Positions 1 through 7,916 of a stretch of 29,180 nucleotides of DNA are shown here, piece after piece. Under the pieces are notes generated by a model. That model saw only the letters and a program-made list of their open reading frames with translations, made no database searches and was not told where the DNA came from. A program made the position numbers and the translations under genes. Position 1 is the stretch's first letter. Each line of letters opens with the position of its first letter. The stretch is taken from NCBI GenBank assembly GCA_046261635.1, contig JBHEOL010000041.1, positions 1 through 29,180 of the forward strand, given 5' to 3'. Source of the DNA: JBHEPS01 sp046261635. GTDB taxonomy: Bacteria; Acidobacteriota; Thermoanaerobaculia; Gp7-AA8.

Positions 1-515
1 GTCCTCCCGAACACGAAGCGGTTGAACAGGTGCGCCGCGATGACCGACGGGTCGTCCTTTTGCTGGAGGATCGCGGTGAGCCTTTCCTTCCGCATCCGTT
101 CGAGCTCGTTCGGTGGAAACTCGGGGGAACGCACCAGGTCCCCCGCGAGAGCGATCGTCGCGTCGAGATGGCGTCCGAGGGCGTCGATCGAAACGAGCGA
201 GGCGTCCCAGTCGGCCCCGCAATAGAGCGCCGCACCGAGCTCGGCGACCTCACCGGCGATCTCCATCGACCCCCGTCCGGCGGCACCCTCCTCGAGCATC
301 TCAGCGGTGAAGACGGCGATGCCGGGCTGGTCGAGCGGATCGTGCTCGGCGCCCGAGTGGACGACCGCGCGAACCGTCATCACGGGCGCCGAGCTCCGTA
401 CGGCGAGCAGCAGCTTCAAGCCGTTCGGCAGCTCGTGGCGATGAACGTCGGGAAATCGGTACTGGCGCGGATCGGCCGGAGAAGGGGCGGTCGCGCGAAA
501 ATCCTGGTTGCTCAT
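1..515 (-). CDS. M16 family peptidase-like subunit lacking the zinc motif (partial)
   Basis: The ATG at 515 overlaps the stop of the upstream M16 gene as ATGA, and the frame runs open through the left edge, so about 171 N-terminal residues are visible. The start of the mature fold is clear: an HELPNGLKLLL strand, then VRAVVHSGAEHD, as in M16B peptidases. Where an active M16 enzyme has HxxEH, this protein has FTAEM at residues 69-73, so both zinc-binding histidines are replaced (F and M). I infer a non-catalytic partner that pairs with the HLFEH-bearing protein encoded just upstream, as in heterodimeric bacterial M16B peptidases and mitochondrial processing peptidase. No signal peptide is evident. 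The C-terminal half is outside the window, so its substrate-binding residues cannot be judged. Confidence 0.85.
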   Translation of the reverse strand, partial: MSNQDFRATAPSPADPRQYRFPDVHRHELPNGLKLLLAVRSSAPVMTVRAVVHSGAEHDPLDQPGIAVFTAEMLEEGAAGRGSMEIAGEVAELGAALYCGADWDASLVSIDALGRHLDATIALAGDLVRSPEFPPNELERMRKERLTAILQQKDDPSVIAAHLFNRFVFGR

Positions 516-1780
516 CGGCTCTCCCCGGCAGCGCTCTCGGGCATCACCCAGAGAGTCGAGCGGTTGTCGGGACGAAGGAATCGCTCGGCAATCGATCGGA
601 CCTGCTCGGGCGTGACCTCGCGATAGCTCGCGAGCATCGACTCGAAGCCGTCTGCATCGCCGGTAAACGTCGCGAAGGTGTTGAGAAGATCGGCGCGAGA
701 AGAGAAGCCCTCGATCTCGTGGGCATAGCCAGTCTCGGCCTGGTTGCGTGCCCGCTCGAGCTCGGACGGCTCGATCCCATGGACGGCCAGGCGCGCGATC
801 TCATCGTCGATCGCGTCCGCAAGGGCGGCCGGCTCGACGCCTTCCCGCGCGGTCGAGACGAGAATCATCATTCCCGAGGCTTCGGTCTGGAGCAGGAACG
901 ACCCGACGTCCTGGGCGATCTGCTTCTCGTACACGAGCGCGCGGTCGAGGCGGCTCGCGCGGCCGACCGACAGAACGTAGGCGAGCAGGTCGGCCGCGAC
1001 CCATTCCGGATCGCCGAACCGCGGCAGATGGTAAAGGCGATAGACCCGCGGCAGCTGGACTGAAGAGGTGATCGAGCCGTGTTTCTCGGCGCTCCACGGC
1101 TTCCGTTCCGGAGTGGACCGCGGGACTTCCGCGCCACGGGGGATCGATCCGAAGTATCGCTCGATCAGCTCTTTCGCCTCGGCCGGGTCGAAATCTCCGA
1201 CGAGCGTCAGCACCGCGTTGTTCGGGACGTACCAGGTGCGGAAGAAATCCTTCACGTCCTCGAGGGTGGCCGCTCCGAGATCCTCCATCGAGCCGATCGT
1301 CGGCCAGTAATAGGGGTAATCGGGCTCGTACGAGATCTTGAGAAGCTCCTCGAGAGCGGTTCCATACGGGGCGTTGTCGTAACGGAGCCGGCGCTCTTCC
1401 TTCACGACCTCGCGCTGCACATCGAGCTTTTCCTGGGTGATGGCGGGAAGAAACCACCCCATGCGATCGGACTCGAGCCACAGCCCGAGGGCGAGGTGAT
1501 TCGAGGGAAGCGTCTCGTAGTAATTCGTCCGGTCGAAGGTCGTCGAGCCGTTGAGAATCCCTCCGACCGACTGGACGTACCGAAAGTGCTCGTTGTTGCC
1601 AACGTTCTCCGAGCCCGAGAACAGAAGGTGCTCGAACAGGTGGGCGAACCCGGTCCTCCTCGGCTTTTCGTCCTTCGAGCCGACGTGGTACCAGACATTG
1701 ATCGCGACGAGTGGCGCGGCGTGATCCTGGTTGAGGACGACCCTCAGGCCGTTGTCGAGCGTGTACTGATCCAGTTTCAA
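512..1780 (-). CDS. M16 family zinc metallopeptidase, catalytic subunit
   Basis: This 422-residue protein is a typical one-fold-pair M16B peptidase (the usual size is 410-450). The inverted zinc motif HLFEH is at residues 47-51, and a KEERR segment about 75 residues later supplies the usual third ligand (Glu). The start is TTG at 1780, preceded by a GGAGGAG ribosome-binding site on the minus strand. The gene is followed, with an ATGA overlap, by a second M16-like gene that lacks the zinc residues, so the two are probably translated together and form a heterodimer. No N-terminal signal sequence is visible, which suggests a cytoplasmic role or export by another route. Family membership is secure; the substrate (peptide, signal peptide remnant or peptide cofactor precursor) is unknown. 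Confidence 0.93.
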   Translation of the reverse strand: MKLDQYTLDNGLRVVLNQDHAAPLVAINVWYHVGSKDEKPRRTGFAHLFEHLLFSGSENVGNNEHFRYVQSVGGILNGSTTFDRTNYYETLPSNHLALGLWLESDRMGWFLPAITQEKLDVQREVVKEERRLRYDNAPYGTALEELLKISYEPDYPYYWPTIGSMEDLGAATLEDVKDFFRTWYVPNNAVLTLVGDFDPAEAKELIERYFGSIPRGAEVPRSTPERKPWSAEKHGSITSSVQLPRVYRLYHLPRFGDPEWVAADLLAYVLSVGRASRLDRALVYEKQIAQDVGSFLLQTEASGMMILVSTAREGVEPAALADAIDDEIARLAVHGIEPSELERARNQAETGYAHEIEGFSSRADLLNTFATFTGDADGFESMLASYREVTPEQVRSIAERFLRPDNRSTLWVMPESAAGESR

Positions 1781-1799
1781 ACGTCTCCTCCGGGTGGGG

Positions 1800-1805
1800 A
1801 TTCTA
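1800..1805 (-). promoter_or_regulatory. possible -10 element for the M16 pair
   Basis: The minus strand reads TAGAAT, five of six matches to the sigma-70 -10 consensus, about 20 bases upstream of the TTG start. No convincing -35 hexamer lies 16-18 bases further upstream, so this is a weak call. The surrounding 198-bp region (1781-1978) separates the divergent M16 and kinase genes and must hold promoters for both. Confidence 0.25.
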
Positions 1806-1978
1806 ACCTCACGCCGCCCTTCCCGTCGGGCTGCATCCTTCGTGCTATCCTGAGCGGCGGATCCGGCTTCGCGGACTTGAGCCCACCGGGAACCGCCTGA
1901 CGCAGCGGCCTCCGCGGCGCCGGCGCCCCCCTCGACGGCCCCGGTTCGCCGCAGCCTCGGAGTCCCGCTTCCAGCCAG

Positions 1979-2617
1979 ATGCCGCTTCCGTTTCGCTACA
2001 TCGCTATCGAGGGGCCGATCGGCGTCGGCAAGACGTCTCTGGTCGACCTGCTCACGCGCCGCTTCCGGGGAACCCGCATCCTCGAGGATGTGGACAATCC
2101 ATTCCTGGGCGATTTTTACAACGACAAGCGCGGCGCCGCCTTCCGCCTCGAGCTCTTTTTCCTCCTCTCCCGCTACGAGCAGCTCAAGAAGCTCTCCCAG
2201 CGCGACCTTTTCACCGAGCTCGTGCTCGCCGACTACACGTTCGCCAAGAGTAAGATCTTCGCGTACCTGACCCTCGACGACTCCGAGCTGACGATCTACA
2301 ACAAGCTCTACGAACTGCTCGCCGAGTCGCTGCCGAAGCCGGAGCTGGTGATCTATCTCGAGGCCGACCTCGACACGCTCCTCAAGAGGATCAAACGGCG
2401 GGGGCGGGGTTACGAAAAGGCGATCAGCCCCGGTTATTTAAAGGAAGTCAGCGAGGCCTACGCCCACTACTTCTACCGTTACGACGAAACCCCGCTCCTG
2501 GTCGTGAATACGACCGAGATCGACTTTGTTCATACCCCCGAGCACTTCGACTCTCTGGTGCAGCAGATCCAGAGTGCGCAGAAGGGGACCCAGTATTACG
2601 TTCCGCTTGGATCCTGA
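1979..2617 (+). CDS. deoxynucleoside kinase family protein
   Basis: This 212-residue protein matches the size of bacterial deoxyadenosine/deoxyguanosine kinases (about 200-225). The N-terminal P-loop GPIGVGKTS spans residues 12-20. It is followed by a stretch around VLADYTFAKS that corresponds to the substrate-side Asp/Tyr region, and by an arginine-rich LID segment RRGRGYEK that would close over the phosphates. The protein should phosphorylate a deoxynucleoside with ATP in the cytoplasm, for nucleotide salvage; the exact base preference cannot be read from sequence. No strong Shine-Dalgarno sequence precedes the ATG. The gene lies 162 bp upstream of panB on the same strand, so it may head the pantothenate operon even though the pathways are unrelated. 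Confidence 0.88.
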   Translation: MPLPFRYIAIEGPIGVGKTSLVDLLTRRFRGTRILEDVDNPFLGDFYNDKRGAAFRLELFFLLSRYEQLKKLSQRDLFTELVLADYTFAKSKIFAYLTLDDSELTIYNKLYELLAESLPKPELVIYLEADLDTLLKRIKRRGRGYEKAISPGYLKEVSEAYAHYFYRYDETPLLVVNTTEIDFVHTPEHFDSLVQQIQSAQKGTQYYVPLGS

Positions 2618-2779
2618 CAGGGACCGGGACGGAAACGAGACAAGGTGAGACCGGCCCCGCCGGAATCCCCAGGCTCGCCACCGCGGCGAACGGTGACCCC
2701 CGATCCGGGCGGCATCGATCCTGCCGGCGACTCTCGTCCGCCCTCTCCACGTCTGGACATCGCGAGCGGCGGAGGATCG

Positions 2780-3646
2780 ATGAGCGAGCAGCCGAAGCGA
2801 GTCACCGTCCCGGCAGTCCGAGCCGCCAAGAGTGAGCGGAAGCTCGGAATGATCACCGCGTACGATCACCCCTCCTCGCGGATCGCGGATCAGGCCGGCG
2901 CCGACATCATCCTCGTCGGCGATTCTCTCGCCATGGTGGTCCTCGGCCACCCCGACACCCTCTCGGTCACGATGGAGGAGATGCTCCATCACACCCGTGC
3001 CGCCGCGCGCGGCGCCAGCCACGCCCTGGTGGTCGGCGATATGCCGTGGCTCTCCTACCACCTGAGCGCCTCCGAGACCGTCCGCAACGCGGGCGAGTTC
3101 ATCCGGGCCGGCGCCCAGGCGGTCAAGATCGAGGGAGGACGCCCTTCCCGGATTGCGATGGTCCGGGCGATTCTCGATGCCGAGATCCCCGTCATGGGGC
3201 ACATCGGGCTCACGCCCCAGTCGGTGCACGCCTTCGGAGGTTTCAAGGTTCAGGGGCGAGGGGAAGAAGCCGCCCGGCGCCTGCTCGAGGAAGCGATCGC
3301 ACTCGATGAGGCGGGGTGTTTCGCCATCGTGCTCGAATGCGTCCCCTCCGAGCTCGCCGCCTGGATCACCGAGAACGTGTCGGTACCGACGATTGGGATC
3401 GGCGCGGGCCCGGGATGCGACGGGCAGGTTCTGGTGTTCCACGACGTGCTCGGCCTCTACGAAGGGCACCAGCCGAAATTCGTCCGCCGCTATGCCGAAG
3501 CGGGAACCGTGATGCAGGATGCGATCGAGCAGTATCTCACCGACGTGCGGGAGTGCCGGTTCCCCGACAACGACTCGGAGGCCTTTCACGTTGAGAGTCC
3601 CGAGGACCTGCGACGTCTTTACGCCTCGATCGGAGCGGCGTCTTGA
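2780..3646 (+). CDS. panB: 3-methyl-2-oxobutanoate hydroxymethyltransferase
   Basis: PanB transfers a hydroxymethyl group from 5,10-methylene-THF to alpha-ketoisovalerate to give ketopantoate, the first committed step of pantothenate synthesis. The ATG at 2780 is chosen because a GGAGG ribosome-binding site lies at 2771-2775 and the protein then begins as the family does. The upstream in-frame extension to 2645 is low-complexity and lacks family similarity. The 288-residue product shows ITAYDHPSS near residue 25, the Mg-binding VGDSLAM (Asp48), VVGDMPW, the VKIEGG loop and VLECVP carrying the catalytic-region Glu. The stop codon overlaps the TTG start of panC (TTGA), so the two genes are translationally coupled. 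Confidence 0.97.
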   Translation: MSEQPKRVTVPAVRAAKSERKLGMITAYDHPSSRIADQAGADIILVGDSLAMVVLGHPDTLSVTMEEMLHHTRAAARGASHALVVGDMPWLSYHLSASETVRNAGEFIRAGAQAVKIEGGRPSRIAMVRAILDAEIPVMGHIGLTPQSVHAFGGFKVQGRGEEAARRLLEEAIALDEAGCFAIVLECVPSELAAWITENVSVPTIGIGAGPGCDGQVLVFHDVLGLYEGHQPKFVRRYAEAGTVMQDAIEQYLTDVRECRFPDNDSEAFHVESPEDLRRLYASIGAAS

Positions 3647-4545
3647 ATCTCGCCAGGTCGATCGGGGAAGTGCGCGCGGCCGTCGATGCGGCCCGGACCG
3701 AGGGGCTGCGGGTCGCGCTCGTCCCGACGATGGGATCTCTGCACGACGGTCATCTCTCGCTCATCGACCTCGCTCGCAGCCGGGGCGCCGGTTTCGTCGT
3801 GGCGTCGATCTTCGTGAATCCGCTCCAGTTCGGGCCGGCCGAGGACTTCGCGCGCTATCCGCGGGATGAGGAACGGGACCGGGCGCTCCTCGAGGAGCGG
3901 GGCGCGGATCTCCTGTTCCTGCCGGCCGTGCAGACGATCCTTCCCGACGGAGCCACGACCACCGTCCACGTGGAAGGGGTGGCCGGACCGCTCGAAGGGG
4001 AGCGCCGCTCCGATCATTTCGACGGGGTCGCGACGATCGTCCTCAAGCTGTTCAACATCGTCCGCCCCGACATGGCCGTGTTCGGCCAGAAGGACGCGCA
4101 GCAGTGCGCGGTCATCCAGCAGATGGTCCGCGATCTCAACGTTTCGGTCGACATCGAGATCGGCGAGACGCAGCGCGAGCCGGACGGCCTGGCGCTCTCG
4201 TCCCGCAACGCCTATCTCTCCGCGGACGAGCGGAGAGTGGCCGTCGCGCTCTCCCGAGCGCTGGCCGCGGGGCGCTCGGCCATCGAGCAGGGCGTCCGGG
4301 AGCCGGCCCGCGTCGAGCAGACGATGCGGGAGCTCGCCGGATCGTACCGGGAGCTTGCGATCGACTACCTGCGCGTCGTCGATCCCGGCAGCTTCGGGGA
4401 ACCGGCCGACTTCGAGCGCGAGCTCCTTCTGGTCGGCGCCGTCCGCGTCGGCTCGACCCGCCTCATCGACAACATTCTCCTCTCCATCCCCATGAAGGAT
4501 CCCGCTCAGCCGACTTCAGCAACATCCGAAAGGACATCCCGATGA
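3643..4545 (+). CDS. panC: pantothenate synthetase
   Basis: PanC joins pantoate and beta-alanine using ATP, via a pantoyl-adenylate intermediate. The start is TTG at 3643, inside the panB stop, and the family-typical LARSIGEVRAAV follows at once. The nucleotidyltransferase motifs are present: PTMGSLHDGHLSL with the HxGH-type signature, FVNPLQFGPAEDF, FGQKDAQQ and the KMSKS-equivalent LSSRNAYLS. At 300 residues it is slightly longer than E. coli PanC (283); the extra residues are a C-terminal tail rich in Pro, Ser and Thr. Its stop overlaps the panD start as ATGA. Confidence 0.97.
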   Translation: MNLARSIGEVRAAVDAARTEGLRVALVPTMGSLHDGHLSLIDLARSRGAGFVVASIFVNPLQFGPAEDFARYPRDEERDRALLEERGADLLFLPAVQTILPDGATTTVHVEGVAGPLEGERRSDHFDGVATIVLKLFNIVRPDMAVFGQKDAQQCAVIQQMVRDLNVSVDIEIGETQREPDGLALSSRNAYLSADERRVAVALSRALAAGRSAIEQGVREPARVEQTMRELAGSYRELAIDYLRVVDPGSFGEPADFERELLLVGAVRVGSTRLIDNILLSIPMKDPAQPTSATSERTSR

Positions 4546-4931
4546 TTCGAGTCTTTCTCCGCTCCAAGATCCACGGAGCGACCGTCACCGAAGCAAACCT
4601 CCACTATGAGGGTTCGATCACCATCGACTCGCACCTGATGAACGCCGCCGGGCTTCTCCCGTTCGAGAAGGTCGAGATCTACAACGTCACCAACGGTAAC
4701 CGGTTCGAGACTTACGTCATCGAAGGGGAAGCCGGGAGCGGCAAGATCGGCATCAACGGAGCGGCCGCCCATCTCGCCCGCGAAGGCGACAAGGTGATCA
4801 TTGCCTGTTACGCGATGCTCCAGCAGGGTCAGATCGAGAACCACCGCCCGCGCCTCGTGTTCGTCGACGCCGAGAATCGGGCGAAGCTGCTCAAGGAAGC
4901 CGAGACCGCTTCGACGTTAGCGGTCCGTTAG
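4542..4931 (+). CDS. panD: aspartate 1-decarboxylase proenzyme
   Basis: PanD makes beta-alanine from L-aspartate and so supplies the second substrate of PanC, encoded directly upstream. The 129-residue protein is the normal length. It has the self-cleavage site EGSITID, with scission expected between Gly24 and Ser25 to form the pyruvoyl cofactor. Lys9 (SKIHGATVT) is the conserved active-site lysine, and the NVTNGNRFETY and GAAAHL segments are typical. The ATG at 4542 overlaps the panC stop. The TAG stop (4929-4931) overlaps the TAA stop of the convergent gene pxpA by 4 bp, leaving no room for a terminator between them. Confidence 0.97.
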   Translation: MIRVFLRSKIHGATVTEANLHYEGSITIDSHLMNAAGLLPFEKVEIYNVTNGNRFETYVIEGEAGSGKIGINGAAAHLAREGDKVIIACYAMLQQGQIENHRPRLVFVDAENRAKLLKEAETASTLAVR

Positions 4932-5662
4932 AACCCGAGGGTCGCGAGCGCGCCGCGGATCGCTTCGGCTCGCGCCACGGCATCCGGCATGTCGCCGTGC
5001 ACGCAGATCGTCCCGAATGGAATCGGGATCTCTTCTCCTTCGACCGTCTTGACTCGTCCGGTCGTCGCCAGCTTCGCCACCTGTCCCGCGGCCTCCGCGC
5101 AATCCAGCAGAAGCGCGCCGCTCTCGCTGCGCGGCACGAGGGATCCGTCATTCCGATACCGCCGGTCGCCGAATGCCTCGGCGATCACTTCGAGTCCGAG
5201 CCGCTCGCCTGCAGCCAGCAGGGCCGAACCGGGCGCCGACACCAGGACAAAGGCGCCACTCTCGGCAACGGCTTCCGCAACCGTGCTCGCGAGACTCTCG
5301 TCCGTATGCGCCAGATTGTAGAGAGCACCGTGCGGCTTCACACGGCGCAGCTCGACTCCCTCCTCTTTCGAGATCTCTCGCAGCGCGCCGATCTGTTCCC
5401 GCAGTGAGCGCCTCAATGCGTCCGGGGCCATGTCCATCCGCCGCCTTCCGAATCCCTCGGGATCCGGAAACGACGGGTGCGCTCCGAGAATGACGCCGTG
5501 GCGCGATGCCGCGCGGACCGCCGCGCGCATCGACTCCCTCCCGCCGACGTGGCCGCCGCAGGCGACGTTGGCCGCATCGACAAGGGCCCACAGCCGCTCC
5601 TCGACCGCGCGTTCGGCCGCGGTCCGAGCCTCGCCCAGGTCACATGAAAGCTCGATACGCAT
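4928..5662 (-). CDS. pxpA: 5-oxoprolinase subunit A (LamB/YcsF family)
   Basis: PxpA works with PxpB and PxpC in ATP-dependent hydrolysis of 5-oxoproline to glutamate. This 244-residue protein has the family signature from its first residues: IELSCDLGEA, NVACGGHVGG, GAHPSFPDPEGFGRR, VKPHGALYN, and near the C-terminus ICVHGD. The ATG at 5662 is chosen because homology begins immediately. A longer reading frame to 5821 adds an Arg-rich segment without family features and would eat into the divergent promoter region. No pxpB, pxpC or LamB permease gene is in view, which is unusual because these are commonly clustered. The partner subunits may be elsewhere. Confidence 0.92.
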   Translation of the reverse strand: MRIELSCDLGEARTAAERAVEERLWALVDAANVACGGHVGGRESMRAAVRAASRHGVILGAHPSFPDPEGFGRRRMDMAPDALRRSLREQIGALREISKEEGVELRRVKPHGALYNLAHTDESLASTVAEAVAESGAFVLVSAPGSALLAAGERLGLEVIAEAFGDRRYRNDGSLVPRSESGALLLDCAEAAGQVAKLATTGRVKTVEGEEIPIPFGTICVHGDMPDAVARAEAIRGALATLGF

Positions 5663-5867
5663 ACGTGGCGAAGGCTTCAGCCTCCGCATTCGCCTCGGAA
5701 GAACGCCGGAGATTAAAAGTCTCCGTGGCAGCCCGACGCCGGGGCCCGCTTCGCGCGCACCCTCTGCGATTCTATGCTGGGACCTCGGGAAGGGCGAAAA
5801 GAGTAAGCTCATCGGCAACAATCGTGCAGGTCCGCGACAGAGAAATCTCGGAGGTTTTCAGGATCAG
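5663..5867. promoter_or_regulatory. divergent intergenic region, pxpA / glgE operon
   Basis: This 205-bp region must hold the promoter of the large alpha-glucan operon and probably that of pxpA. The clearest structure is an inverted repeat with 6-bp arms, CGGAGA at 5707-5712 and TCTCCG at 5720-5725, around an AT-rich TTAAAAG centre; it could be an operator or a small hairpin. A TATGCT at 5773-5778 is a possible plus-strand -10, but no -35 match supports it. A GGAGG at 5850-5854 lies 13 bases before the glgE ATG. Confidence 0.35.
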
Positions 5868-7856
5868 ATGACGCGTTCAGATGGGCGGAAGAGAGTAATC
5901 ATCGAAGGGGTGCGGCCGGAAATCGACGCGGGCCGCTTCCCGATCAAGCGAGTCACGGGTGAGTCCGTGGTGGTGGAAGCCGATATCTTCACCGACGGCC
6001 ACGACGCGATCTCGGCGGTCCTGCTATGGCGCCGCAAGGGAGCGCCGGAGTGGAACGAGACCCCGATGACGGCGCTCGGCAACGACCACTGGAGGGGCTC
6101 GTTCCCGACCGAAGAGCTCGGCGAAATGGAGTACACCCTCGAGGCGTGGGTCGATCACTACCTGACCTGGCGTCGCGACCTGAAGAAGCGGATCGACGCG
6201 GAGCAGGACCTCACCGTCCCTCTCCAGATCGGCGCCGGCCACGCCCGCGCCACATCGAAGCGCGCGAAGGGGCGGGTTGCCCAGCAGTTGGCCCACCTGG
6301 CGGACGAGCTCGAAAAGGAGACGGACGAGCAAGCAATCCAGCGAATGGTGGAGCATGAGATCACCCCTCTGATGGACCGGTGGCCCGACCGGACCTTCGC
6401 CACCCGGTACGGTCGCGAGCTCGGCGTGTCCATCGACCGTCCCCGCGCGCGCTTTTCCACGTGGTACGAGCTCTTTCCGCGATCCACCTCCTCCGAGCCG
6501 GGTCGCCACGGCACCTTCCGCGACACCGAAAGACGGCTTCCCTACATCGCCTCCATGGGATTCGACGTTCTCTACCTTCCACCGATCCACCCGATCGGGG
6601 AGACGAAAAGAAAGGGTAAGAACAACGCCGTGACGGCCGAGCCGGACGACATCGGCAGCCCCTGGGCGATCGGCGCAGCCGATGGAGGGCACACCTCGAT
6701 CCATTCGGATCTGGGTTCGCCCGAGGATTTCAGGCATCTGGTCGAGGCGGCGAAGCAGCAGGGGATCGAGATCGCACTCGACATCGCATTCCAGGCGTCT
6801 CCCGATCACCCCTGGGTCGAAGAGCATCCGGCATGGTTTCTTCACCGGCCGGACGGCAGCGTTCAGTTCGCCGAGAATCCTCCGAAGAAGTATGAAGACA
6901 TCTACCCTTTCTATTTCGAGAACGGAAAGTGGAAGGAGATGTGGGAAGGGCTGCGGGACGTCTTCCTGCACTGGGTTGACGAAGGAGTCCGTATTTTCCG
7001 CGTCGACAACCCTCACACCAAGCCGCTGCCGTTCTGGGAGTGGTGCATCCGGGAGGTCAGGCAGCGCCAGCCCGACGTGATTTTCCTGGCGGAGGCGTTC
7101 ACGCGGCCACGGATCATGTATTACCTGGCGAAGGCGGGCTTCACGCAGTCCTACACGTACTTTGCGTGGCGGAGCTCGAGCTGGGAGCTTCGGGAGTACT
7201 TCACGGAGCTGACGCGGACGGAGGTGTCGGAGTATTTCCGGCCGAACGTCTGGCCGAACACGCCCGACATCCTCACCGAAGAGCTGCAGCACGGGGGTCG
7301 GCCGGTGTTCATGTCGCGGCTGATTCTGGCGGCCACACTTGCGGCGAGCTACGGGATCTACGGGCCGGCCTACGAGCTGGGCGACCACCTGCCGCGCAAC
7401 CCGGGGAGCGAGGAGTATCTCGATTCGGAGAAATACCAGCTACGCCACTGGAACCTTGAAGAGCCGCGGTCGATCTCGGAGCTGATCGCGCGGGTGAACC
7501 GGATCCGGCGCGAGCACGAGGCCCTTCAGACGAACGCCACGCTGCAGTTCCACGCCAGCGACAACGACGCGATCCTCGCTTACAGCAAGACGGACCGGGC
7601 TGGAACAGAGACGCTGCTGATGACGGTGAACCTCGACCCTCACAACGTGCAGTCGGGCTTCATCCATCTGGACCTCGAAGCGCTCGGGCTCGACTCGGAA
7701 AGAGGGTTTCAGGCTCACGACCTTCTGACCGACGCGCGCTACAGCTGGACCGGACCGGACAACTTCGTTCAGCTGGATCCGCACAGCGTCCCGGCTCACA
7801 TATTCAGGATCCGGCACCACGTCCGCTCCGAGCGCGACTTCGAATACTACCTTTGA
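5868..7856 (+). CDS. glgE: alpha-1,4-glucan:maltose-1-phosphate maltosyltransferase
   Basis: GlgE (GH13 subfamily 3) extends alpha-1,4-glucan by two glucose units from maltose-1-phosphate. The ATG at 5868 gives 662 residues, the normal length. The N-terminal region (about 1-200) matches the family's beta-sandwich domain. The catalytic barrel follows, with the STWYELFPRS entry segment typical of GlgE. The GH13 residues are all present: nucleophile Asp380 in FRVDNPHTKP, acid/base Glu409 in FLAEAFTRP and the third acid Asp467 in PNTPDIL. An in-frame extension upstream of 5868 overlaps pxpA and lacks family features. It heads the operon, and the maltokinase that makes its donor is encoded by the very next gene. 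Confidence 0.97.
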   Translation: MTRSDGRKRVIIEGVRPEIDAGRFPIKRVTGESVVVEADIFTDGHDAISAVLLWRRKGAPEWNETPMTALGNDHWRGSFPTEELGEMEYTLEAWVDHYLTWRRDLKKRIDAEQDLTVPLQIGAGHARATSKRAKGRVAQQLAHLADELEKETDEQAIQRMVEHEITPLMDRWPDRTFATRYGRELGVSIDRPRARFSTWYELFPRSTSSEPGRHGTFRDTERRLPYIASMGFDVLYLPPIHPIGETKRKGKNNAVTAEPDDIGSPWAIGAADGGHTSIHSDLGSPEDFRHLVEAAKQQGIEIALDIAFQASPDHPWVEEHPAWFLHRPDGSVQFAENPPKKYEDIYPFYFENGKWKEMWEGLRDVFLHWVDEGVRIFRVDNPHTKPLPFWEWCIREVRQRQPDVIFLAEAFTRPRIMYYLAKAGFTQSYTYFAWRSSSWELREYFTELTRTEVSEYFRPNVWPNTPDILTEELQHGGRPVFMSRLILAATLAASYGIYGPAYELGDHLPRNPGSEEYLDSEKYQLRHWNLEEPRSISELIARVNRIRREHEALQTNATLQFHASDNDAILAYSKTDRAGTETLLMTVNLDPHNVQSGFIHLDLEALGLDSERGFQAHDLLTDARYSWTGPDNFVQLDPHSVPAHIFRIRHHVRSERDFEYYL

Positions 7857-7916
7857 TCGAAAAGCCGGCCGAGTCGGGGGCGACCGCCCGTGGCCGTCAG
7901 GTCGAAAGGATTCTCA

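Noticed and set aside
30..626. 198-residue plus-strand open frame at the left end
   Set aside because: It is antisense to the M16 pair, whose overlapping start/stop and motifs are clear.
2438..3589. 383-residue minus-strand open frame opposite the kinase and panB
   Set aside because: It covers the ends of two well-supported plus-strand genes and shows no family features.
5430..5867. N-terminal extension of glgE by 146 residues
   Set aside because: It overlaps pxpA, is Arg/Ser/Pro-rich without family similarity, and the ATG at 5868 gives a normal-length GlgE.
6024..7388. 454-residue minus-strand open frame opposite glgE
   Set aside because: Shadow frame; the plus strand carries all GlgE catalytic residues.
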